Origin: Kyrpidia tusciae DSM 2912
GTDB lineage: Bacteria; Bacillota; Bacilli; Kyrpidiales; Kyrpidiaceae
Assembly (NCBI RefSeq): GCF_000092905.1
Contig: NC_014098.1
Span: 2,666,001 to 2,730,000 of the forward strand
Direction of reading: 5' to 3'
DNA length: 64,000 nucleotides
Positions 35,096 through 44,322 of the stretch are shown piece after piece; the stretch's first letter is position 1; each line of letters opens with the position of its first letter. Position numbers and translations under genes: made by a program. A model generated the notes under the pieces. That model was not told where the DNA came from, did not search any database, and saw nothing but the letters and a program-made list of their open reading frames with translations.

Positions 35096-35125
35096 AAAGG
35101 CCCCGATTGAATCCGGGGCCTTTTT
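35096..35125 (+). terminator. Rho-independent terminator after hicB
   Basis: AAAGGCCCCG and CGGGGCCTTT form a 10-bp stem with an 8-base loop, followed by a T run. It begins four bases after the hicB stop. Confidence 0.88.
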
Positions 35126-35253
35126 CCCTGTTCGAAAAGCGGAAGACCAATGGCCTGCACGGGCATATGAGCCCCCTCACGACTCACGCAACCTCGATGA
35201 TCGGTCCATTCCACGTGATCGTGATCACACGATTTATACCCCCGCCAATTCGG

Positions 35254-35290
35254 CATCATTCCAGGTTCGCGCACCCTGATCGAACGTTTC
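35254..35290 (-). other. Orphan CRISPR leader fragment
   Basis: CATCATTCCAGGTTCGCGCA followed by a GATCGAA match is nearly the same as the distal part of the leaders of array 1 (39237 on) and array 2 (49199 on), in the same orientation. In those leaders GGTTCGC lies about 170 bp from the first repeat. Here that distance would fall at about 35094, exactly where hicB and its terminator end. No repeats are present. It lies just downstream of cas2, so a lost third array is likely. Confidence 0.6.
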
Positions 35291-35494
35291 GACGGAATCC
35301 GGCCCCGCCGAGAAACTCGGTGCCGATCAGCTCCTGGCCGTGCTTGCGCCTGTACCTGAGCAAGGAATTTTGAAAGGCGGGAGGCGGCGCAGCGGCCGAG
35401 CCCGGACGTCCCGCGGTGGTCCGCGTGCGGAACTGCTCGGCGCCCACATCCGCGATCCGCTCTTAGCACCGCCGCTGCCTGTCTCGGTTTCGGC

Positions 35495-35785
35495 TCACAG
35501 AATCAATGGATCCTCGAAATTCACCGCGGAACTGCGGCCCAGTTGTACGATGTTCCGGGGGCGCTGTTCACCCAGGCAGTAGATGCGGATGTTGTCCTCG
35601 GATTTATCCATAATTCTGCTCAATGTGCGCACCAGGCCGACAAACCGGACCTCATCCAGCGTACATTCAAAAACGGATTTTTGCACCCGCTGCCCCACCC
35701 GTTGACAAGCCTGGGCCACCTTCCGCAATCGTTTTTGCCCCGCCTTGGTATCGGTGCAGATATCATAAGCAACCAGGACAAACAT
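35495..35785 (-). CDS. cas2: CRISPR adaptation endoribonuclease-fold protein Cas2
   Basis: 96 residues. MFVLVAYDICTDTKAGQKRL has the first-strand Asp of Cas2; next come QRVGQRVQKSVFECTLDEV and IMDKSEDNIRIYCLGEQ. Cas2 forms the Cas1-Cas2 integrase that inserts new spacers next to the leader. Size and pattern are complete. It lies 12 bp after cas1 on the same strand. Confidence 0.95.
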   Translation of the reverse strand: MFVLVAYDICTDTKAGQKRLRKVAQACQRVGQRVQKSVFECTLDEVRFVGLVRTLSRIMDKSEDNIRIYCLGEQRPRNIVQLGRSSAVNFEDPLIL

Positions 35786-35797
35786 GGGCCTCTCCTT

Positions 35798-36913
35798 TCA
35801 CCGGTAGAAAAATGGAACATACACGGCATCGCTCCGGATGGCCCGGGCCATCAGACGAGCCTGAATGTAAGGCAGCATCGCAAATGTCACCGTGCGTTTG
35901 AAGAGGGGGTGGCGGCAAGTATCCTGTTTGCGCCGTTGATAGGCATCCAAAACCGTTTTCCGCCCGGCTTCGTTCAGCATCACCCCGCCGCCCGGCAGGT
36001 GGTTAAAATCGCGTTCACTGAGTTGTCTGCGGTTGATGAGCGTCATGGCTGCCCGGTCCGCCAAAACCGGCCGCAACTCTTCCATGAGATCGAGCGCCAT
36101 GGCGGGGCGGCCCGGCCGCAATGCATGGAGATAGCCGATTTGAGGATCCAGTCCCGCGGTTTCCGCCGCCGACACACAGTCGTGAACCAACAGGGTGTAG
36201 AGAAAGGACAGTAAAGCGTTGACGGGATCCCGAGGAGGACGTCGGGTCCGACCGGAGAATTCCCACGTTTCCGCACCTTTCAGCGGGCGGGGGAATTGGG
36301 CAAAATACCGTTTGGCATTGATGCCTTCGATTCCCCGCAGCGTCTCCAGATCGGTCACCTTCGGCAACCGGCGCAAATCCCGGGCGATTTCCGCCGCCGT
36401 CTCTTGTAATTCGGCCCGTGCAACATCGTCGGAAGTGTCCCTGGCCGCCCGGAGTAAGACATGACGGCTGTTATGCAATTTACCGGCCAGAACGGCTTGA
36501 ACGATGGGGACAGATTTTTCGGAGTCATGAAGAACACGGTGTTGAGCAATGCGCAACAAGACGTTTCCCGACCGTCGCCCCTCGATGCGGTAGAGGAACT
36601 TACCGCGGGAGTTCAGGACAACCACCGCCCGGCCGTCCTCCGCGCACCGGGCCAACAACGGGCTGGTTAAGGACACCCGGCCGAGGGTCACGATCCCTTG
36701 GAGGTGATGCAGCGGGACCCGCAGGCTGGCGGCCGCGGCATCACCGGCTCGGGAGCGACGCTGTTCGGGATCGGCACCCGGCCTTGCAGCTTCGCCTGCT
36801 GTGCCGCCGTCACCCGCCGCGGAGGTCCTGTTCTTGGCGCTCAGCATGACCACAACATTATCGTGATCGAGCCTCAGCACGGCACCATCTGTCTGGACGT
36901 ACAGAATATTCAT
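35798..36913 (-). CDS. cas1: CRISPR integrase Cas1 (with an unusual insertion)
   Basis: 371 residues from the ATG of MNILYVQTDGAVLRLDHDN, preceded by AGGA. The fold is clear: SLRVPLHHLQGIVTLGRVSL, LRGIEGINAKRYFAQFPRPL with the first catalytic Glu, DPVNALLSFLYTLLVHDCVS, GLDPQIGYLHALRPGRPAMA with the catalytic His, and LDLMEELRPVLADR. Between MLSAKNR and LRVPLHHL is about 35 extra residues rich in Gly, Ala, Arg and Glu, where related Cas1 proteins have only a short turn. In many type I-G loci cas4 and cas1 are fused; here they are separate with about 31 bp between them. Confidence 0.94.
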   Translation of the reverse strand: MNILYVQTDGAVLRLDHDNVVVMLSAKNRTSAAGDGGTAGEAARPGADPEQRRSRAGDAAAASLRVPLHHLQGIVTLGRVSLTSPLLARCAEDGRAVVVLNSRGKFLYRIEGRRSGNVLLRIAQHRVLHDSEKSVPIVQAVLAGKLHNSRHVLLRAARDTSDDVARAELQETAAEIARDLRRLPKVTDLETLRGIEGINAKRYFAQFPRPLKGAETWEFSGRTRRPPRDPVNALLSFLYTLLVHDCVSAAETAGLDPQIGYLHALRPGRPAMALDLMEELRPVLADRAAMTLINRRQLSERDFNHLPGGGVMLNEAGRKTVLDAYQRRKQDTCRHPLFKRTVTFAMLPYIQARLMARAIRSDAVYVPFFYR

Positions 36914-36944
36914 GGCTTCCTGAACCAAAGCGCATGCTCTCCTT

Positions 36945-37670
36945 TCACCCTCGGGACTCCGCCGCCTGGACGTCAGCCGAGGGTTCCCCTGAATCCATCC
37001 CGATGCTTCCCTTCTCTTCCCAAACAGCGTGCCGAGCCGGGGGCCAATCGGACCAGTTCTCCGGTATATGCCCGTCCGTAGCCTCCGGAAGGCAAATGGC
37101 TTGTAAAGAGCAATGACGACACCGCGCGTCGTTCACAGCCCGGGGAAGCTCGCCCGATCGAGCGGTGCGGCGGATTGCCTCAATGACCTCCACAACCCGT
37201 CTGCGTAAAGGTTCATCCAATACCACTTCCCGCCGATGACGCGATTGAATGTGGTAGATCGCACCCCGCCGCACAGGCACACCGAACATTTCTTCCAGAC
37301 AGAGGGCCTGGCCGCAGAGTTGGAGCTCGTCGTGGACGGACGATCTGAGTCTTCCGTGCTTGAACTCAACCGGGAACGGCACACCGCCCCGAATCTCCAC
37401 CCGGTCACATCGTCCCGCCAGCCCGTACTGATCGGATCAGACCGCCAGGGCCGTCAACACCTCCACATCTTCCTGAGACCGCTTCCCCTCTTCATCCACG
37501 CGCTCATGCCCCCATCTTCCCTTCGCCGTGTAAACATTCTCTTGCCAAGCTTGTTCAACATGGATCAGCGCAAATTGACGGGGACAATAGCTGTAGTGTT
37601 GTAAAGCCGACAACGGCACAATATCCTCATCTTCCCACTCCAACCGCCGTCCATGGGAAAATAGTTCCAC
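36945..37670 (-). pseudogene. cas4: Cas4 with an in-frame TGA stop
   Basis: The frame encodes MELFSHGRRLEWEDEDIVPL then SALQHYSYCPRQFALIHVEQ (first iron-sulfur Cys) and up to VEVLTALAV, where codon 78 is TGA (37437-37439). Without a shift of frame it continues SDQYGLAGRCDRVEIRGGVP and FPVEFKHGRL (nuclease core Glu/Lys), and ends near RCRHCSLQAICLP with the remaining three cysteines. Family members have Trp in AxWSDxxGL, so TGG to TGA is the simplest change. Cas4 trims and orients prespacers. It is either inactivated, read through, or a sequencing error. The rest of the protein shows no decay, which suggests a recent mutation. Confidence 0.85.
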
Positions 37671-37852
37671 ATGTCACCCCTCCCGCCCCACCGATGAATC
37701 TCGTCGATCCTTGCACCTACTATTGTGCACAGAATTCCGTCAGGTTAGACGTGCTCATGGAGTGACAAATGCAATTCTTCTCAAGAAAGGGCTTGCACCG
37801 GTCGCCTGACAACGACTTGGGTCGAGCCCGAGATCAACATCGATAAACACGT

Positions 37853-39077
37853 CCTTCAACGGGGCCGCGGGGTGAACCCGCGGAGTCACCCCAAGCTGCC
37901 GAGCTGGAAGAGGTTTTGCGGATGGAGCCTTCAACGGGGCCGCGGGGTGAACCCGCGGAGTCACACCTCGACGCAGCAGGGCCTGTGAAAGGGGTGATGG
38001 ATCCTTCAACGGGGCCGCGGGGTGAACCCGCGGAGTCACGCCCGAACCGATGGCCGAGATGGAGGAAAAACCGAACCTTCAACGGGGCCGCGGGGTGAAC
38101 CCGCGGAGTCACGCTCATGACTCGGGATGAATTCGTGCGGGACGTGTTCATCCTTCAACGGGGCCGCGGGGTGAACCCGCGGAGTCACTCAGGATGCGAC
38201 GCACTTCAAGGTTGCGAGACTTATGCCCTTCAACGGGGCCGCGGGGTGAACCCGCGGAGTCACACGACCAGTGTAGCCGACGCGACGCCGATGGACGTGA
38301 ACCCTTCAACGGGGCCGCGGGGTGAACCCGCGGAGTCACGGAGATTCAGGGGGTGATCGCCGCTGAACATCGTTCCCCTTCAACGGGGCCGCGGGGTGAA
38401 CCCGCGGAGTCACAACGTCCAAGGCCGTAACGTTGAGCATCTCCTTGGTCCTTCAACGGGGCCGCGGGGTGAACCCGCGGAGTCACTCCACCAGCACGTC
38501 CGGAGTCGTGAACAGGTACGTCGTCCTTCAACGGGGCCGCGGGGTGAACCCGCGGAGTCACGGAATCACTCCTCCCTGCCATTCGGCCATGAGACCCCTT
38601 CAACGGGGCCGCGGGGTGAACCCGCGGAGTCACGAAATCGGCGTGGCTGGTGCTCCAGTCCACGACCGACAGCCTTCAACGGGGCCGCGGGGTGAACCCG
38701 CGGAGTCACAGCCGTGCAATCTGTTACTGACTGCACTGATCCAATTGTTCCTTCAACGGGGCCGCGGGGTGAACCCGCGGAGTCACCGCAGATGCTGGTC
38801 TACAACAAAGCGAAGACGATGCTCCTTCAACGGGGCCGCGGGGTGAACCCGCGGAGTCACTCTGCACGAATTGCCTGGCCGGAACGACATGCTACCCTTC
38901 AACGGGGCCGCGGGGTGAACCCGCGGAGTCACAGCGGCGTCATCGGTCGACGCCAAAATGTCAGTCAGCCTTCAACGGGGCCGCGGGGTGAACCCGCGGA
39001 GTCACGGGACAAGGCCACACATCATTCGTCCGAGAACAAACCTTCAACGGGGCCGCGGGGTGAACCCGCGGAGTCAC
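37853..39077 (-). CRISPR. CRISPR array 1: 17 identical 37-bp repeats, 16 spacers
   Basis: On the plus strand each repeat begins CCTTCAACGGGGCCGCGG and ends CCCGCGGAGTCAC. All 17 copies appear identical, with spacers of 35-40 bp. The leader is on the right, so transcription is on the minus strand, where the repeat starts GTGACTCC and ends CCCCGTTGAAGG. It can form a hairpin CCGCGGG-loop-CCCGCGG. The array lies between csb2 and cas4, inside the minus-strand cas gene series. The plus-strand reading of repeats as Pro/Gly/Arg peptides is not a gene. Confidence 0.99.
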
Positions 39078-39270
39078 TCTTCCTCTCCAAGCCCTTGTAC
39101 AACAAGGCTTAACGTGCGCTTTTTCGCGAACCTCCCGTTGGACGGGTTTGTACGCGACCAACTCCCACTTCCGAGTTACTCGATACTCCCATCTTATCAA
39201 AGAAAACGGGTTATCGCGAACCTCCCGCATTCACGGCATCACTACAGGTTCGCGCAACATCGGGAACCGG
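39078..39270 (-). promoter_or_regulatory. Leader of CRISPR array 1
   Basis: It shares ordered blocks with the leader of array 2 at nearly the same distance from the last repeat: TTTCGCGAACCTC (45 bp away in both), ATCGCGAACC (136 bp in both) and CAGGTTCGCGCA (about 170 bp). GCGAACC appears twice directly and once inverted, suggesting binding sites for a protein involved in transcription or spacer integration. The remaining bases to csb2 (39271-39442) hold nothing recognisable. Confidence 0.75.
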
Positions 39271-39442
39271 TATCATGAGGGGCATTTTCCCGAAAGGCGA
39301 CAACAACCGGCAATTCGAACCCGGTGTGCTTCATCAAGTCCGCGCTCACCTCCGCAGGTGTTCGCGACTCGCCAGTCCGGCCACCGCAGCCCCTTGCTTC
39401 GAATTTCCAAATTGCAGGAAGCTGATCCGCCCCCGGTCAACC

Positions 39443-41062
39443 TTAAAACCCGGATTCACCGTTGCGGTCCCCTTGCCCGTTCTCAGACGGCACCGGTCGC
39501 TCGGGAATAAACAGTCCCAAACCATAGTGACACCCATACCCGAACGCCAACGGTCCCGCCACCGGCTCCGGGAACTCCACCCGATAGAATCCCCCCTGTC
39601 GATCCGGTTGATTTTGCGATCTTCCCCCACTTCGAAAGCGGCGGAATTGAACCGTGGTCACCGGCCGGGAGCCGACCTGCACAAACGGTTTCCATTCCAC
39701 GGAGAGCGGTTCCGGTAGTCCCCGGAGGCGAATCTCTTTGCGCAATTGTTCCTTCCTTCCGAATCGCCCGCCCTTCTTCTGAAACCACGGATGCAGGTAC
39801 GGGGTCGCCGACTCCCATACCCGAGACGGTCCGAACAGAGATGAAACAACATTCCCGGCGCCCGTCTCACCTGGATGCGATCCAACGCCTTCCAGGAAAA
39901 CCCTCCATTCCTGTTCCCCTGTGTACAATTTGATCAACGATTGCAATGCTGCCCCCACCGTCTCCGGAAGCGGATCCGCGCAGTATAGCAACAGATGGTC
40001 CACGCGCCCGTCCCGGTCTGCGTCCTCCGGGAGAAAGAATGCATGGCGGTGGCTGTCCGCGAGGACCCGGCGGTTATCGTCCCGTCCGGTGATCAAAGAA
40101 GGGGCGTCGGCATCGAGAAGACGGAGAAGGGCGCGGCGAAACAGTTCACCCACGGCCACCGCATCCAACTGACTCGGCAGCGGCTTCCCCGCCAGAGCAA
40201 ACCGCGCCGCATGGATGGGCCCGGTGCCCCACCCACCGAAGGTCTCGGGGGTAAACTCCGGCACAAAACAGTTGTACGGCCGAAGATAGGTCACCTTGCA
40301 GCTCCCGGGCGGCTGATTCCAGCCCCCCTGCTCGAGATCCGACGTATCCACGGCCAACGCATCGAACAACCGCTCGGGAATGTGGAGGGACCGCCGGCGT
40401 CCCCGTCCCCGGGCCCCGCCGCGGTTCACCTGCGCTCCCTCTAAAACCCCGTCCCTCCACGCCGAAAACCGATCCTCGGTCTGCACCGCCATCACTGTTA
40501 CCGGCTCCATGGCCTCGGGGGATCTGGCGAACACCGTTTCTTGATCGGCCGGGTAACAGTTCGCCGTACCGTCCCAGGGAACCAGCCGGGCTTCCACCCA
40601 GCTTTCACTCCGCCCCAGATAGCCCACATGTGGCAGCAACCCGTCAAGAAGACACCATTCTCCGGCACTCAGCGTCACACCCGGCCAAGCCATGATCACC
40701 CGGTCCTCCGGGCGAATTCGCACGAACGCGTCGAAAACCAGAGATGTTTTGCCCCCGGCACCGGGCATGTAATGGCGAGTGTGTCCTCGACTGACTCTCG
40801 GGAGATAATAAACGGGAAACACGGAGGCCAATTTTAAAATCAACTGTTCAAAGCTCGCCTCGGGACGGCCTTCCTCCACTGCGATTCCCGGGTCCGCCAA
40901 TACCAATCGGCGCTTGGCAAACCACGTCGCCTGCAGGCTGCGAAGAAGGCGCCAGGGTGACGGAGGCCATTCGACCTCTCCCTCGTTCACATGCCGTCCC
41001 CACGGGTTCGCGTGATACAACCCCGCCGGAAACCGAAAAGCCATGGCCCACCGCTCTTCCAT
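39443..41062 (-). CDS. csb2: Csb2 (GSU0054 family; Cas5-Cas6 fusion of type I-G)
   Basis: 539 residues, beginning MEERWAMAFRFPAGLYHANP and continuing WGRHVNEGEVEWPPSPWRLL, the hallmark start of Csb2. In type I-G, Csb2 combines a Cas5-like RAMP and a Cas6-like crRNA-processing domain. The C-terminal half contains PVAGPLAFGYGCHYGLGLF, a Gly-rich RAMP loop. It processes the repeats and caps the crRNA 5' end in the effector complex. It begins 14 bp after csb1 and is followed by the leader of array 1. The second ATG (residue 7) could be the real start. Confidence 0.92.
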   Translation of the reverse strand: MEERWAMAFRFPAGLYHANPWGRHVNEGEVEWPPSPWRLLRSLQATWFAKRRLVLADPGIAVEEGRPEASFEQLILKLASVFPVYYLPRVSRGHTRHYMPGAGGKTSLVFDAFVRIRPEDRVIMAWPGVTLSAGEWCLLDGLLPHVGYLGRSESWVEARLVPWDGTANCYPADQETVFARSPEAMEPVTVMAVQTEDRFSAWRDGVLEGAQVNRGGARGRGRRRSLHIPERLFDALAVDTSDLEQGGWNQPPGSCKVTYLRPYNCFVPEFTPETFGGWGTGPIHAARFALAGKPLPSQLDAVAVGELFRRALLRLLDADAPSLITGRDDNRRVLADSHRHAFFLPEDADRDGRVDHLLLYCADPLPETVGAALQSLIKLYTGEQEWRVFLEGVGSHPGETGAGNVVSSLFGPSRVWESATPYLHPWFQKKGGRFGRKEQLRKEIRLRGLPEPLSVEWKPFVQVGSRPVTTVQFRRFRSGGRSQNQPDRQGGFYRVEFPEPVAGPLAFGYGCHYGLGLFIPERPVPSENGQGDRNGESGF

Positions 41063-41076
41063 GTGAATCCCACCCC

Positions 41077-42093
<1,017 letters not shown>

Positions 42094-44322
42094 TCACGGG
42101 AGAATCCCGGGCTGCGCCGCCTCCGCCCCGGTTTCCGACGTGAGTCCGGCCAGTTGCGCCAGTTGTCGCAGATCGCGGTCGGCAATCGGCAATGCCAGAG
42201 CCGCAAGGATTCGCGTACCGGTTCGCTGCGGGTTGCCCGCGGTCCAGTGGTTCACCCGAGGCAGGGAGCCCTTTCGGAAAAAAGGACTGGAGAATCCACT
42301 GCCCCGGAGCCGTTGCTCGGCCACGCCCGCCGCCCGGTTGAGTTCCCCCGCGGCCAGCAGTGAAAGCATCCGGTCGGGCACCGGCAGCGGCATCGCACCG
42401 GGAAAAACCCGCTGCAACTGAGCGTTCGGCGCGCTGATCAGCCTGGCCAGGATATAAGCCCAGGGCAAAGGCGTCATGGACCGGTGGAATCGGAACCCCG
42501 GGGACCCCGAGCTTCGAACCTCGTCGGAGGCCACGGATCTATAGAGAGGCAACAAGCCCCAGATCAGATCGGCAACCCGGGCATCCCAACCGGGATCTTT
42601 TAAGAACTGCCCAATGAGCGACAATGGCACCGTTCGCGGCCCCGCGGTGGGTTTATCGAACTCGTCCGTCGATATCGCAGCACTTCCCGCGTTCTCTCCG
42701 CCTCCGACACTTCGATGGGTTTCCAACAACCGCCGGCGCAGCACCGCCGCCATGTTGGCCGCCACATCGGTGTGCTTCCAGACCACACGCGGAGGATCGG
42801 TTTCCGGACCCCACCTTCCCGGGTGCCCGGGGTCCACCGGGGACAAAAACGACCGGATCGAACCCGCGCTGCCCGGATACACGGAGACGAACGCCCCCGC
42901 AATACGAAATTCCGGGGAGCCGTCGTCGGACGCCCGCCACCAGCCGGGGTTGCGCAGCACCAGGGGAGGCACCTTCTGTCGAGCGGATGGAACACGAGCC
43001 AACAGCTGTTCGGCCCGCCCCAGGGCCACCAACACATCCTGCATCCGCCGGGCGCCCCCGTACTGACAGTAGAGGAACTCTGCCTCGCGGATCCTGTGCA
43101 GAGCGGACTGAAAGGCATGGGAGGTGTTCTCCACGCGAGCAAACAAATCCAGCCACGTGTCCAATTCCGCAAGGAGCTCCGCGTAGGCCTGTCGACGGAC
43201 GATAAACCGATTCAACGGTACGGCCAAATACGCCTTGCCGGATCGCATGAGAAAGGCGTAACGCTGAAAGCTCTCAATCCCGCGGTCCACCGCCAACGTG
43301 GCGCATGCCCGGGCAAAATCCACGCCGTTTTTCGCCGTACGCCGCACCCGGTCGCCGGAAAGCTGAGCCCGGCCTTCCCGGAAAATATACAACAGTTCCG
43401 GCAAGGACACCGGTTGCCTCCAAAGCGGCATCCACATTTCCGCCCGGGCGGCCTGCGCACCGTCCAATTCCGCCGTGGACCTGTGTCCCACCGTAGTCGG
43501 GTAAACCGTGAACGGCGCCGACACCACCGATCCGGACTGTTTCTCCAAACGCTTCGCCGCCGCTGAAGCGAAAACCAAGGCCCCCTCCAGCATGAAGATG
43601 TAATCCCACGGATTGACCAAGGACTCACCGGAGAATCCGCTGCGGGCATTCGGGCCACCGGCTTCTCCCGGGGAGAATTGCCCAATGGCTCCCCGAATCA
43701 GTTCCGGTGTCGCATCCCCCCACAGCGCCGCCCGCAGCCACATTCCGCCCGTATCCGTGGGTTGTCCGGTCTTCGGCGACATGACGTTCAGGATCCGCTG
43801 CATGAAATTGTTCGTGAACTCGAGGTTTCCATCGTTTCCTCCTGTGCCCGCGAGCGGCGGAAACCCGAGATCCCCGGTGGTCAAAACCACAGCAGCATCC
43901 ACCCAAGCAACCGCCGCATCCGGGAAGCGGTTTCGGCAGGCTTGAACCAGCGGCCGTTTGTCTTTGTTATCGGGTTTCTTCTCCAGTCCGAACTCCTTCA
44001 GAATGGCCCGGGCTGTTTGAATCGTAGTACGATATAGGTGTAATCGCTGCGTTTGCGACTCCTCAATCCCGCGCAGGGCTTCGTCTCGGCCGAAGAATCC
44101 GCTTCCCCCGTTCCACGGCGTAACCAGGGGCGTCGGCCGGTACTCCGCCAGAAAGAAAGATTCCACGTCTTGCGGATGTAACGCGGTTTCGATGTGAAAT
44201 CGTTCGTCCTCCCACCATCCCCTTGCCTCGGGATCCGCCTGCTCGGCCAGGATGCGAAAAACGCCCAACGCCTTCAGGTAGTGAGACAACGGCTGAGGAG
44301 CTGTCCCGGTTAGGGAAATCAC
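42094..44322 (-). CDS. csx17: Csx17 (Cas8-like large subunit of type I-G)
   Basis: 742 residues from a GTG at 44322 overlapping the cas3 stop. The start VISLTGTAPQPLSHYLKALG is typical of Csx17, as are TPWNGGSGFFG, GALVFASAAAKRLEK, WMPLWRQPVSLPELLYIFRE and the C-terminal ALALPIADRDLRQLAQL. It is the signature large subunit of type I-G effector complexes, thought to recognise the PAM and recruit Cas3. The reading is intact, with GEAGGPNARSGFSGESLVNPWD in the middle region. Confidence 0.94.
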   Translation of the reverse strand: MISLTGTAPQPLSHYLKALGVFRILAEQADPEARGWWEDERFHIETALHPQDVESFFLAEYRPTPLVTPWNGGSGFFGRDEALRGIEESQTQRLHLYRTTIQTARAILKEFGLEKKPDNKDKRPLVQACRNRFPDAAVAWVDAAVVLTTGDLGFPPLAGTGGNDGNLEFTNNFMQRILNVMSPKTGQPTDTGGMWLRAALWGDATPELIRGAIGQFSPGEAGGPNARSGFSGESLVNPWDYIFMLEGALVFASAAAKRLEKQSGSVVSAPFTVYPTTVGHRSTAELDGAQAARAEMWMPLWRQPVSLPELLYIFREGRAQLSGDRVRRTAKNGVDFARACATLAVDRGIESFQRYAFLMRSGKAYLAVPLNRFIVRRQAYAELLAELDTWLDLFARVENTSHAFQSALHRIREAEFLYCQYGGARRMQDVLVALGRAEQLLARVPSARQKVPPLVLRNPGWWRASDDGSPEFRIAGAFVSVYPGSAGSIRSFLSPVDPGHPGRWGPETDPPRVVWKHTDVAANMAAVLRRRLLETHRSVGGGENAGSAAISTDEFDKPTAGPRTVPLSLIGQFLKDPGWDARVADLIWGLLPLYRSVASDEVRSSGSPGFRFHRSMTPLPWAYILARLISAPNAQLQRVFPGAMPLPVPDRMLSLLAAGELNRAAGVAEQRLRGSGFSSPFFRKGSLPRVNHWTAGNPQRTGTRILAALALPIADRDLRQLAQLAGLTSETGAEAAQPGILP

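Noticed and set aside
35256-35447. Short minus-strand frame ending in CANLE next to the orphan leader
   Set aside because: A similar ending appears in a frame across the array 2 leader because both read the same leader DNA; the resemblance is of leader sequence, not of a protein family.
37834-39112. Several open frames across array 1 giving repeated Pro/Gly/Arg peptides
   Set aside because: They are translations of the 37-bp CRISPR repeats in different frames, not proteins.
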